IMG/VR virus record: IMGVR_UViG_3300017748_000036
Coordinates: 1 to 35,304 of that record
Length of the DNA stretch: 35,304 bases
From: a virus
Reading direction: 5' to 3' (one strand)
Under the pieces are notes generated by a model, which worked only from the letters and a program-made list of their open reading frames with translations, had not been told where the DNA came from and did not search any database. Shown piece by piece: positions 28,899 to 35,304 of the stretch (its first letter is position 1; each line of letters starts with the position of its first letter). The position numbers and the translations under genes are program-made.

Positions 28899-29082
28899 CC
28901 GCTATGGTCAGTTCGCCAGCGTCTACCATATCCATTATTTGGTTGTATGAATCACGGCTGGTGTCAATAGGAATGTGTTTGTACCTAGTGCCGCCAGCAC
29001 CATCTGTGCCTAGATTTAACTGAATGTGAGTTTTTGTTGTGTTATCTTCAGCATACAAATACTTTGCGCTAACAATACTCAT
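28888..29082 (-). CDS. Hypothetical late protein, 64 aa
   Basis: Small, acidic and beta-rich at the start (IVSAKYLYAEDNTTKTHIQL, then TRYKHIPID), with a helix at the end (YNQIMDMVDAGELTI). Such a pattern is common in proteins beside fibre genes of marine phages. Overlaps the upstream fibre-type gene by 4 bases (ATGA), so it is translationally coupled to it. No family recognised; function unknown. Confidence 0.55.
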   Translation of the reverse strand: MSIVSAKYLYAEDNTTKTHIQLNLGTDGAGGTRYKHIPIDTSRDSYNQIMDMVDAGELTIADAD

Positions 29083-30152
29083 AGTTCAGCCTCCGCAATT
29101 AAATCATATATAAGCCAAGCAGTGTCATCACCATCAAAAATATGAACATGTCCTGCATTGCTATAATCCGCAGAAGTTGCCCCGCCACTTGCTGAATATG
29201 TCAAATCTGGGTCTTCCCGCATCATCACAGGATATTGATACGTAACAAATGAACCAGATGTACTATATCTGGCGCAATGGATGCGTGTAGAACCAGCAGA
29301 GTCTGAGCCTATACTACCATCGCCATATCTGGCTTGAGTAAAGCAGTACCTCTGACACCTAGCCAACTCATCGCCATAGCTGCGGTGTTCAAACGGTGTG
29401 GCCTGTTCGCCTAGTTCAAACTGTACGCCTGTGATGTATAAAGTTGCACTGGCATTTTCCGGTAAATAAACAGTGTTTGCGGCTGTTCGATATGTGGAAG
29501 AAGTAGTCCACTCATTTAATGTACCTGTCTCAGAATCACTTCCAATACCTAGTATCCATTCGACTCTAGTTCCAAAACTGTTACCATCCCTTTCATTGCC
29601 GCCAACCGTCGGGCCAGTCACAGTTATTGTTTTTTTCTCCCAAGTGTTAGCCGAATCAATCGTGTAATTTGTATAGTAATAGTAACTTACAGTGCTGCCA
29701 CCAGAACCGCCATAATGTGCGAACGAAAAACCATAAGTACCTGTGATACTACCTTTTACCCAAAACGACAAAGTACAGGTTTTAGCTGAGGATGTACCCC
29801 AGTCTAAATGGAATGTGTTTTGTTTTTCTAATAAAGTATAAAACTGATGCCTGTTACTTTCACTTGTTGGCTGTGATGCTTGAGTGACTGTTGTGAGTTT
29901 GGAAGAGTATCTAAAGCCTTGTCCTAACGGAGTATCTTCAACTTGAGCGTGAGAAAAATCCCCACCACCAGAGCCATCTATATCTGATTTGAATCTGTCT
30001 ACAGAAAGATATGAAGCAGAGGTAGTTGCAGTGCCCCCCGACGCACCACGCTGTGCCACAGTCATAGCCCCATTGATGATGAGGTTGCGTCCTGTCAGGC
30101 CACCCGCATCTGCGCTGCCACCTAAATCAGCTATGTCTCTCGCTCTGCTCAT
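29079..30152 (-). CDS. Tail fibre protein with carbohydrate-binding-like domain, 357 aa
   Basis: The N-terminal region has GRNLIINGAMTVAQRG, the common opening of a tail-fibre module in cyanophages and pelagiphages, followed by VDRFKSDIDG. The middle is a beta-sandwich-like domain (TCTLSFWVKGSITGTYGFSF, and TVSYYYYTNYTID). The module ends with FELGEQATPFEHRSYGDELA and then RCQRYC. Beta-sandwich proteins with this ending are thought to bind surface sugars. The first residues (MSRARDIADLGG) form a short adaptor. It stands at the downstream end of the small-fibre array and may be its main receptor-binding member. Confidence 0.7.
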   Translation of the reverse strand: MSRARDIADLGGSADAGGLTGRNLIINGAMTVAQRGASGGTATTSASYLSVDRFKSDIDGSGGGDFSHAQVEDTPLGQGFRYSSKLTTVTQASQPTSESNRHQFYTLLEKQNTFHLDWGTSSAKTCTLSFWVKGSITGTYGFSFAHYGGSGGSTVSYYYYTNYTIDSANTWEKKTITVTGPTVGGNERDGNSFGTRVEWILGIGSDSETGTLNEWTTSSTYRTAANTVYLPENASATLYITGVQFELGEQATPFEHRSYGDELARCQRYCFTQARYGDGSIGSDSAGSTRIHCARYSTSGSFVTYQYPVMMREDPDLTYSASGGATSADYSNAGHVHIFDGDDTAWLIYDLIAEAEL

Positions 30153-30163
30153 CTAATTACCCA

Positions 30164-30580
30164 CTACGCTACCATAAAACTTAAAACAACAGAAAACCAT
30201 GTTGTGTTACTTCCAAAACTAATACAAGTAACTATACCATCTGAAGTGATATCAATTCGCGCTGTTGCTGAATTTCCATTTTGGACAGTAAATATAAGTG
30301 TCTTCTTAGGTCGATAACCAGATGGAAGCGTAAATATCGTACTTCCGGCTGATCCACTATTGGCGTTTATCAAACCTTGGATGTTCACAATGTTACCGAT
30401 TTTCCTGTACTCAACATTTCCAAACGCACCACCATAACTTGTGAACGGGGAGTTTAATGTTGGAGTTATCCAACCACTGTCATTCTGGGGCAGCGTAACT
30501 GTACCATCTGATGCAATCGTCAGCGCGGGGTTGCTGTTCGTTGGATCTTGGATCTCACTGACTTTTAAGATGCTGGTCAT
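30164..30580 (-). CDS. Small fibre-array protein, 138 aa
   Basis: Starts MTSILKVSEIQDPTNSNPAL, then TIASDGTVTLP, which matches the array's shared N-terminal signature (MxSILxVDxI, then a short 'I.s.G.VtmP' strand). The rest is a compact beta domain: GWITPTLNSPF, VEYRKIGNIVNIQGLI, then GYRPKKTLIFTV. Beta modules of this kind form the tips or shafts of fibres. It lacks Cys. The upstream junction carries the shared GGATAACGATATG element. No enzymatic motif. Confidence 0.65.
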   Translation of the reverse strand: MTSILKVSEIQDPTNSNPALTIASDGTVTLPQNDSGWITPTLNSPFTSYGGAFGNVEYRKIGNIVNIQGLINANSGSAGSTIFTLPSGYRPKKTLIFTVQNGNSATARIDITSDGIVTCISFGSNTTWFSVVLSFMVA

Positions 30581-30584
30581 ATCG

Positions 30585-31073
30585 TTATCCTAAATGTGTG
30601 AATGTGACGTGTGAGTAAACAGAGGCAGTGTAAACATCATGGGCATTGTCCCTCTGAATGAATTTAAGAGTGTCATTTGCGTTAAGCAGAGCAGTTAGCG
30701 AACCGTGCCAACCACGTTCGTTGTGATTGAAGAACCTTTGGTAGAGAACGCCGTTTTTCAATAATTGGAAATCTGAACTTGTTGCGGTTGCAATTAATAC
30801 TGAGAACGAGGCAAAGTAGACACCTCCTACTGGAGCGGTGAATAACCCTGTACTAGTGTTGTAGTAGGAACTCGCGTTTCCATCGCCATCTTCCGCAATG
30901 ACAGACATAGGCAATCCATCATTAGCGTTATTGTCATGATAAGCTGCCGTGTCATCACCTATCGCACGAACATGTATGCGCTTTGGCATAATCACACGAC
31001 CACTGCTATCAATCGACAGCGCCTGTGAGGTTCCCGTCTTGCTGTATATGTTGTCTACATAAAGGGTACTCAT
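30585..31073 (-). CDS. C1q/TNF-like fibre-array protein, 162 aa
   Basis: Adaptor signature MSTLYVDNIYSKTGTSQALS, then IDSSGRVIMP, followed by a jelly-roll-like domain: NTSTGLFTAPVGGVYFASFS, then SDFQLLKNGVLYQRF, then ALLNANDTLKFIQ. The GLFTAPVGGVY strand pair is typical of C1q-like modules used by phages as trimeric tips. Its C-terminus ends HLG before TAA. It is the same length as the next gene (162 aa) and shares its junction sequence, so both arose by duplication and then diverged. Confidence 0.7.
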   Translation of the reverse strand: MSTLYVDNIYSKTGTSQALSIDSSGRVIMPKRIHVRAIGDDTAAYHDNNANDGLPMSVIAEDGDGNASSYYNTSTGLFTAPVGGVYFASFSVLIATATSSDFQLLKNGVLYQRFFNHNERGWHGSLTALLNANDTLKFIQRDNAHDVYTASVYSHVTFTHLG

Positions 31074-31083
31074 ATCGTTATCC
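31071..31083 (-). repeat. Shared gene junction, GGATAACGATATG (2 copies)
   Basis: Read on the minus strand, the 13-base element GGATAACGATATG spans the last Gly codon (GGA) and stop (TAA) of one gene and the ATG of the next; GGA also serves as a short ribosome binding site. It occurs here and again at 30578-30590, at the ends of the two 162-aa C1q-like genes. The identical junctions support cassette-like duplication. Confidence 0.75.
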
Positions 31084-31566
31084 CACTAAGTAACCGCTAA
31101 AACTAGAGTATTTAGGATAATACTGACCACTGTTTCCTTTGATAGAAACCGTTTGATTGGCGGTGAGTTGTAAAGTTTCAGCAAAAGTGACAGAACTGTC
31201 AGATTGGTCATTATCTTGCGAGGCATAATAAAGATTAGAAACAAATCCAGCATCAGCGACACTAAGGTAAAAGTCAGATATAGTTGCTGTGTTGTTGACA
31301 TAAAGGCGACCACTGAAATGAAACAGACCATCACAAGGCGCAGTAAATTCGTGGTCTGTAGTGCTGTAATGACTACCGATATTATAATCGACTGTAGTCA
31401 GTAGATTAACTTTGACATTGGTGGAAAAAGTTGTCCAAACTGCTGATGTACCATAAACACGAAACGCTGGTCTGGCTGGCATAGTCACACGACCGCTGCT
31501 ATCAATCACGACTGCGCTAGCCCCCGCCGCATTGTTAATTTGGTCTACATTTAATATCGAAGCCAT
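31078..31566 (-). CDS. C1q/TNF-like fibre-array protein, 162 aa (second)
   Basis: Signature MASILNVDQINNAAGASAVV, then IDSSGRVTMP, followed by a domain with DHEFTAPCDGLFHFSGRLYV, the C1q-like APxxGLYxFS strand pair, and a later LQLTANQTVSIKGN strand. Same length and layout as the preceding gene but low identity beyond the signature, so the two may carry different binding specificities. Ends LVG then TAA in the shared junction. Assignment to a C1q-like fold is from the strand motif. Confidence 0.7.
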   Translation of the reverse strand: MASILNVDQINNAAGASAVVIDSSGRVTMPARPAFRVYGTSAVWTTFSTNVKVNLLTTVDYNIGSHYSTTDHEFTAPCDGLFHFSGRLYVNNTATISDFYLSVADAGFVSNLYYASQDNDQSDSSVTFAETLQLTANQTVSIKGNSGQYYPKYSSFSGYLVG

Positions 31567-31573
31567 CTGCGCC

Positions 31574-32302
31574 TCACAGTATTGTCAAGTTGCCACTGAC
31601 CGTGATTGACGTAGATGTGTCAATCGTCAACGGGCCAATAGCCAAAGCATTTTTTGTTGAGCCAATAGTGGTATTCTCATTCACCGTCTGATTATTAGTA
31701 CGGAAAACAGCCGTGTCTACCGTGGTGTTAGTAGTCTGGAACTGTGGCGCGGTTATCTCACCAACAAACGTCCCGCCGCTGGCCTTGCTTACTGTGTCCG
31801 TTACGCTAAATGCGCGGAATGCGCGAATGACAATCTCATCATTCAGCGACGCGCCGCTGGCTAACGTAATCGTGGTGCCGCTGCTTGGTGTGTAATCTGT
31901 TGCGTCCAGATGAATACCATTTAGGTACACATCTACATCGTTGCCACTAAACGCCAAGTTAGCGCCTGCATTATCCGCCCCGGTAAATACTGTCTGACTA
32001 GCTGTTGCAATGTACTTATATACCTGCATTGCATAAGACAGGGGCTGGTCAACGGCGCGACCAAAGAAGCGCACAACAATCTCATCCGTGTTAGCTGGAG
32101 CTTCGGAAAAAGTCAGTGTGTTCGCGTAGGCCGTATATGAAGCGCTGGCCCCCGGTTCCTGAACCACGTTGCCCACAGTCACAAGTATAGCTTCGCCGCT
32201 GGCTACATTCTGCGCCAGTGTATACACCGTAGTAGACCCGTCCCCAGTAAACTTCTGGAACGTAATATCACCTACATTTGGATCTATACCTATGTAAGCC
32301 AT
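31574..32302 (-). CDS. Multi-module tail fibre protein, 242 aa
   Basis: Opening MAYIGIDPNVGDITFQKFTG, then two related beta modules: STTVYTLAQNVASGEAILVT with GNVVQEPGASASY, and SQTVFTGADNAGANLAF with VDVYLNGIHLDATDY. Each is the 'g.ltt.ftL....v..y.NG..l...dYt' domain common in fibres of marine phages. The last 45 residues, NENTTIGSTKNALAIGPLTI then SITVSGNLTIL, form a short C-terminal strand that also occurs in the 63-aa gene at 33478. One-base overlap with the upstream paralogue. Confidence 0.7.
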   Translation of the reverse strand: MAYIGIDPNVGDITFQKFTGDGSTTVYTLAQNVASGEAILVTVGNVVQEPGASASYTAYANTLTFSEAPANTDEIVVRFFGRAVDQPLSYAMQVYKYIATASQTVFTGADNAGANLAFSGNDVDVYLNGIHLDATDYTPSSGTTITLASGASLNDEIVIRAFRAFSVTDTVSKASGGTFVGEITAPQFQTTNTTVDTAVFRTNNQTVNENTTIGSTKNALAIGPLTIDTSTSITVSGNLTIL

Positions 32303-32691
32303 TACGCTAGGTCTCCTGTGCAGTTTACGCTGTTGTGATAAAGATCAAGGCTTGTTCTGCCACCACTTGTGCTAGAAACATACCAAGTCCTGACTTTCAC
32401 ACTTCCTGACACTTTAGAATTAGAGTCTGTGTCAACAATCATATGGTACCCACGACTCATACCTACACAAGAATAATCAGTTGCTGAACTGAAAGCATTA
32501 GTAAAACTTGAGGTAAACTTACCTGTATCACTATCAGCAACACTGCTTACATTTAGACTGCTATTTAGTGTGTTTGTTGTATGGTCAAACTCAACCCACG
32601 CCTTCGCACTACCGTTAACCACATAGGTAGTATTAACAGACTCGGTGCCTGCATTATTGGCAATGGTGGTGACTCTAAGTTCGCTTGCCAT
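32302..32691 (-). CDS. GDLA-family small tail protein, 129 aa
   Basis: Paralogue of four others in this array. It starts MASELRVTTIANNAGTESVN, shares the YVVNGSAKAWVEFD block with the gene at 34506 (both are [TY]VVNGSAKAW), and ends NCTGDLA. The conserved middle is AKAWxxFDxTxxxxxSLNVSSxxDxxTGKFTxxFxxAF. A short beta domain with one long turn; likely a decoration or fibre-tip module. It uses the conserved GGAGACC junction to drive the next gene. No family outside this set is recognised. Confidence 0.7.
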   Translation of the reverse strand: MASELRVTTIANNAGTESVNTTYVVNGSAKAWVEFDHTTNTLNSSLNVSSVADSDTGKFTSSFTNAFSSATDYSCVGMSRGYHMIVDTDSNSKVSGSVKVRTWYVSSTSGGRTSLDLYHNSVNCTGDLA

Positions 32692-33101
32692 TATGCGAGG
32701 TCTCCGTGAACAGTTACATACAACTCATCGACATCATAATTTGAACCACTAAATGTAGCACCAAACCTGATGTCAGATGTGCTTACACCATCTATTGCAG
32801 GATACCGATTAAGATTACCTTCAAAGCCGCTGGTCTCGCTAACGCTTTCATTCGGCGTATAGTCATCATTATTCATATTGTTTGAATAATTAAAATCATA
32901 CTTTCCAGTGGCTACGTCATCCGCTGATGAAATGTTGAATGAATCTCTAATGGCTATCGTCCCTGTACCGTCTAGGTTGCCCCAAGCCTTCGCCAGCCCC
33001 TGCTGAAGTGACTGTGTAGCCGCGCCGCCTTCGCTAGTAACTGTGATGTTACCAGCCGATGCAACCCCCCGCAGTTCATCTACCTTCAGGATACTAGCCA
33101 T
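32691..33101 (-). CDS. GDLA-family small tail protein, 136 aa
   Basis: Starts MASILKVDELRGVASAGNIT, and ends VTVHGDLA. Contains SLQQGLAKAWGNLDGTG, close to the gene at 34886 (SLEQGLAKAW), then IRDSFNISSADDVATGKYDF and a beta C-terminus. Like its paralogues, a short N-terminal adaptor is followed by a conserved AKAWxxxDGT helix-turn and a variable beta region. The copy and the next upstream one are linked by the 19-base junction at 33097-33115. Confidence 0.7.
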   Translation of the reverse strand: MASILKVDELRGVASAGNITVTSEGGAATQSLQQGLAKAWGNLDGTGTIAIRDSFNISSADDVATGKYDFNYSNNMNNDDYTPNESVSETSGFEGNLNRYPAIDGVSTSDIRFGATFSGSNYDVDELYVTVHGDLA

Positions 33102-33478
33102 TATGCGAGGTCTCCCATAATGATGCCATCAAGGTTTGGCGTGTCTGTAAGAGTATATGCACCGTTCATTGTTCTTATATTCACATTTCCACTTGTCTTT
33201 GGTGTGTCACTCTGAAAACTTAATGACGCACCTCCAGTTTGACCCGATAACGCACCGACAGCAAAATCATTATTGTTCATATTGTTGGTAAAATTAATAG
33301 TTGGTCTTCCTGTCGCCGTGTCTGTGATTGAAGCGCAGTTGAAACTGTCAAAGAAAACAGGTGTTCCAGCGTCCCCATCAATAGAGTACCAAACCTTCGC
33401 CGCACTCTGCTTAGTCAACGCAACTGGCCCAGTACCCGCCTTATCAGCAATAGTATCTACGTTCAATACACTAGGCAT
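33101..33478 (-). CDS. GDLA-family small tail protein, 125 aa
   Basis: ATG at 33478 overlaps the stop of the upstream 63-aa gene (TGATG), and is preferred over an ATG at 33493. Begins MPSVLNVDTIADKAGTGPVA, has AAKVWYSIDGDAGTPVF in place of AKAWxxFDGTGTI, then FDSFNCASITDTATGRPTINF and an NNNDF core, and ends DGIIMGDLA. It is the most diverged of the five paralogues. The core between residues 55 and 75 keeps the TATGxxxxxFxNxMNNN pattern shared with the gene at 32691. Confidence 0.7.
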   Translation of the reverse strand: MPSVLNVDTIADKAGTGPVALTKQSAAKVWYSIDGDAGTPVFFDSFNCASITDTATGRPTINFTNNMNNNDFAVGALSGQTGGASLSFQSDTPKTSGNVNIRTMNGAYTLTDTPNLDGIIMGDLA

Positions 33479-33669
33479 CAGACAATACTCCAATAACCAT
33501 TAACGGTGACCGTGGCGTTCTGGGTAATCGGACCCGCGCTCATGCCATTCTGGTCAGCATCAATGGTAAAGTCAGTCGAGATGGTCTGACCATTACGGCG
33601 CACAACATTAATGTCAGTTGTCTCCTGACGGTTGTCCACCATATTTGCTTCAGCTTTACTAAGGGCCAT
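33478..33669 (-). CDS. Small fibre C-terminal-module protein, 63 aa
   Basis: The C-terminal part, DQNGMSAGPITQNATVTVNG then YWSIV, matches the terminal strand of the 242-aa fibre protein (STKNALAIGPLTI, SITVSGNLTIL) and similar endings in marine phage fibres, where it begins with NA.s.GPiti. The first 40 residues (MALSKAEANMVDNRQETTD) act as a short helix. So this gene looks like a free-standing fibre end-cap or a remnant of a larger fibre gene. It has a 9-base gap to the next upstream gene. Confidence 0.55.
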   Translation of the reverse strand: MALSKAEANMVDNRQETTDINVVRRNGQTISTDFTIDADQNGMSAGPITQNATVTVNGYWSIV

Positions 33670-33678
33670 TGTGTCCCC

Positions 33679-34038
33679 CTATGCGTAAGGGTTGTCCCCA
33701 CAGCATGAAGGCCATGCGGCTTTAAGAGCAATGATGCTGTCGGCATCATCACCAGCGGTAGGTGCGTCACGAAGAGCTTGCTTGTCGGCAACGATCTGAG
33801 TTGTGTCAGCGTTGCTTTCCAGCGCCTTCATGTAGTCTGTGTCCAGTGCGGCAAGCAAAGGTGTCCGCGCTTCACGGACTTTGTCAGCAAATATTTCTTT
33901 TGCCTTGGTCAAGTCTTCGCTAATCACGCTGCCAGACAGTGTCCACGCTCCACGAAAATCACGAGTTGATGGGACGGTTGCAGTTGACGCATCGACCTGA
34001 TTACCGTCTTTGTCCACAATATAAGTTGTTACAGCCAT
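33679..34038 (-). CDS. Tail-fibre assembly/chaperone-like protein, 119 aa
   Basis: N-terminal segment with VPSTRDFRGAWTLSG, then a charged helical hairpin: DLTKAKEIFADKVREAR, LLAALDTDYMKALESN, then QIVADKQALRDAP. The order (R-x-x-K...R, then ALD.d.mkA...d, then Kq.LRDaP) is the pattern of small tail-fibre assembly or XkdW/DUF4376-like helper proteins. Such proteins help fold or trimerise neighbouring fibres. It shares the PSTRxxRxxW motif with the next gene. C-terminus ends with a short Cys pair (SCCGDN). Confidence 0.6.
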   Translation of the reverse strand: MAVTTYIVDKDGNQVDASTATVPSTRDFRGAWTLSGSVISEDLTKAKEIFADKVREARTPLLAALDTDYMKALESNADTTQIVADKQALRDAPTAGDDADSIIALKAAWPSCCGDNPYA

Positions 34039-34047
34039 TAGATACTC

Positions 34048-34506
34048 CTATGCGGCTAGTTCATCAGATATGCGCCACGAATTGCGCCATTCTCTAGTGC
34101 TCGGTAATTGTTGCTTTTTGCATATTACCATCTTCGGCTTATTGCCGCTATCCCAATTCTGCCAGACGTGCTGTGGCACATCTTTCTGAATGAGATATTC
34201 CAGTGCTTGCTCTTCCGTTAGAGGGCCAATTGGTTCTGTCTGGTGCAGCAAGTAACCTCTGGTGTGCTTCTTGAAGTCAGGTTGTGCTTCGTCTTTTGCC
34301 AGTTCCCAGTACACCCAAACAGGTGGCAGGATACCGCCCTGTAGCGCACACGCCAGCCAGTTAGGGTCAGGCACAAGTATCTTGGCACACTCATCTACGC
34401 TGTCTTCGTACACTACACGATAGTCTGACTGCACACCGTCTAGGTTCTCTTTAGCCCAGCATAGGCGGTCAAATAGGTGAGTGCCTTTGAACTCTGGTGT
34501 CTGCAT
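34048..34506 (-). CDS. Hypothetical fibre-associated protein, 152 aa
   Basis: Basic/acidic alpha+beta protein starting MQTPEFKGTHLFDRLCWAKE. Contains WVYWELAKDE and HTRGYLLHQTEPIGPLTEEQALEYLIQKDVP, and ends QLPSTREWRNSWRISDELAA. The terminal PSTREWRNSW motif is almost the same as PSTRDFRGAW in the adjacent gene, which suggests that a fibre-helper module was duplicated. No family recognised. It ends at TAA 9 bases before the adjacent ATG. Two conserved Cys pairs are absent. Confidence 0.55.
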   Translation of the reverse strand: MQTPEFKGTHLFDRLCWAKENLDGVQSDYRVVYEDSVDECAKILVPDPNWLACALQGGILPPVWVYWELAKDEAQPDFKKHTRGYLLHQTEPIGPLTEEQALEYLIQKDVPQHVWQNWDSGNKPKMVICKKQQLPSTREWRNSWRISDELAA

Positions 34507-34886
34507 TAGGCGAGGTCTCCGTGAAATGCAACAAATACTCTTGCTGTATCTGCGACACTAGGTGAGTTAGAAAAGTTGTAAAATGTAAGGGCTGTTGTTG
34601 TAGGCACATTAGCAGCATCAAGGGAAAGAAGGTCGCCAAAACCTGTATCTTGTGACATTCCAGCCGACATATAATTTGCATTTCCGAAAGCACTGCTGAC
34701 TGTTATCGTATAACGACCAGTGCCAAGATCTGTTAAGCCGCTTAGATTTAGGCTGTCCCTAGAAGCAATAGTACCTGTGCCATCAAAATTAACCCAAGCC
34801 TTAGCACTACCATTCACAACATAGTTCGTGGCGATTGACCCAGCGGTGCTGTGTTCCAAAGTATCTGCTACAATTTTACCAGCCAT
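34506..34886 (-). CDS. GDLA-family small tail protein, 126 aa
   Basis: Starts MAGKIVADTLEHSTAGSIAT, then NYVVNGSAKAWVNFDGTGTI, and IASRDSLNLSGLTDLGTGRY; ends FVAFHGDLA. The block YVVNGSAKAW is nearly identical to that of the gene at 32302, while the beta C-terminus differs. Its start junction is the conserved 19-base element (34882-34900). Probably a small surface-displayed tail module. Confidence 0.7.
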   Translation of the reverse strand: MAGKIVADTLEHSTAGSIATNYVVNGSAKAWVNFDGTGTIASRDSLNLSGLTDLGTGRYTITVSSAFGNANYMSAGMSQDTGFGDLLSLDAANVPTTTALTFYNFSNSPSVADTARVFVAFHGDLA

Positions 34887-34900
34887 TATGCGAGGTCTCC
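34882..34900 (-). repeat. Shared 19-base gene junction (5 related copies)
   Basis: On the minus strand the element reads GGAGACCTCGCATAATGGC: GGA-GAC-CTC-GCA encodes the terminal G-D-L-A, TAA is the stop, and ATGGC begins the next gene. Exact copies lie at 32687-32705, 33097-33115 and 34882-34900. Variants with one to three changes lie at 32298-32316 and 34504-34520. GGAG lies 10 bases before the ATG, so the same bases code for the upstream C-terminus and act as the downstream ribosome binding site. Confidence 0.85.
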
Positions 34901-35296
34901 GTGGAATGAAACACAGTTATGATTTGAATCTACTAGTGTGCCAGAGTCATTTCTTGAACCAGCACGTTGTGTAGTTGTTGTTCTGTAAAGATTATACGCA
35001 TTATCTCTGGTTCCTCTATCTTGTATTATATTTGAACTAGACGTAGTGCCTCCCATACAAAACGCTGTATTACCAAAAGCACTAACCGTTGTTAGCGTGA
35101 AATCACCAGCCGCATTATCTGTTAAGGATGCGGTGTTTAGGCTGTCATTTATGGTATTGCTGGAATACATTTGAGATTGTGACCACGCCTTCGCCAGCCC
35201 CTGTTCCAGAGACATAGTAGCACTAGCACCAACAGTCACGGTGATGTCGTTGGCGGTGGTCTTGCCAGTGAGGGTATCTACTTTTATCTCACTCAT
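34886..35296 (-). CDS. GDLA-family small tail protein, 136 aa
   Basis: Starts MSEIKVDTLTGKTTANDITV, then SLEQGLAKAWSQSQMYSS, then NDSLNTASLTDNAAGDFTL and a beta C-terminus ending CVSFHGDLA. The highest-coordinate copy of the family and the first late gene seen in the window; it starts only 8 bases from the right edge, so its promoter and any upstream genes are outside. The conserved sub-pattern DSLNxxSLTDxxxGDFTLTTVSAFGNxxF is shared with the other four. Confidence 0.7.
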   Translation of the reverse strand: MSEIKVDTLTGKTTANDITVTVGASATMSLEQGLAKAWSQSQMYSSNTINDSLNTASLTDNAAGDFTLTTVSAFGNTAFCMGGTTSSSNIIQDRGTRDNAYNLYRTTTTQRAGSRNDSGTLVDSNHNCVSFHGDLA

Positions 35297-35304
35297 GCTA
35301 AGTC

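Noticed and set aside
32298-34900. The spaced copies of the junction sequence as a CRISPR-like array.
   Set aside because: Copies are about 400-1400 bases apart and lie exactly at gene junctions inside coding sequence; there are no short regular spacers and no cas genes.
24065-35296. A diversity-generating retroelement linked to the fibre genes.
   Set aside because: No reverse transcriptase, no template/variable repeat pair with adenine-specific differences and no accessory protein are present.
1-35304. Lysogeny functions (integrase, repressor, attachment sites).
   Set aside because: No recombinase motif, CI-type repressor or tRNA-flanked duplication was found in the window; the ribbon-helix-helix protein alone does not support lysogeny.

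Overview
This window is a segment of a tailed double-stranded DNA phage genome (Caudoviricetes), most likely a marine podovirus. It has no integrase, plasmid or host housekeeping genes, and genes overlap by a few bases almost throughout. It pairs a family A DNA polymerase replisome with large internal-virion-type proteins and a tail-stabilisation-type protein, the combination seen in marine podoviruses of the kind typified by the SAR116 phage HMO-2011. The host is not identified by the sequence; a marine alphaproteobacterium is a guess from the phage type.

Layout. (1) Bases 1-826, minus strand: a terminase small subunit overlapped by a PD-(D/E)XK nuclease that runs off the left edge. (2) Bases 827-1075: a divergent control region with a GATACA/TGTATC inverted array and candidate promoters on both strands. 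(3) Bases 1076-5116, plus strand: seventeen small, mostly unrecognised early genes of about 42-148 aa, packed with stop/start overlaps. (4) Bases 5139-13863, plus strand: replication genes. These are an SF2/SNF2-like helicase, an antisense nuclease gene, a ribbon-helix-helix protein, an unrecognised 187-aa protein, an SSB-like protein, an archaeo-eukaryotic-type primase, a UvrD/Rep-like helicase, a DUF6378-type protein and DNA polymerase I. (5) Bases 13860-14443: two small plus-strand genes meet a small minus-strand zinc-ribbon gene at a convergent boundary with tandem hairpins. (6) Bases 14444-35296, minus strand: the late operon, read from high to low coordinates. It starts with a large set of small tail-fibre or decoration genes (28360-35296), followed by fibre and adhesin-like genes, a 1186-aa tail protein with an inserted repeat array, four internal-virion-type proteins and a T4-type lysozyme.

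No large terminase, portal or major capsid gene is present. Terminase small subunit heads left off one end and the late operon enters from the other end on the same strand. The simplest reading is a circularly permuted or larger genome in which terminase, portal and capsid genes lie in the missing stretch joining the two ends. Early and late transcription would diverge at 827-1075 and converge near 14200-14440.

The most unusual items are: a fully base-paired H-type RNA pseudoknot in the 53-base gap between the SSB-like gene and the primase gene, with an alternative pairing over the primase start; SSB-type acidic tips on both of those proteins; a leucine at the position equivalent to E. coli Pol I Phe762; and a modular fibre array in which duplicated genes share an N-terminal signature and a junction sequence that encodes the upstream C-terminus and also carries the next gene's ribosome binding site.
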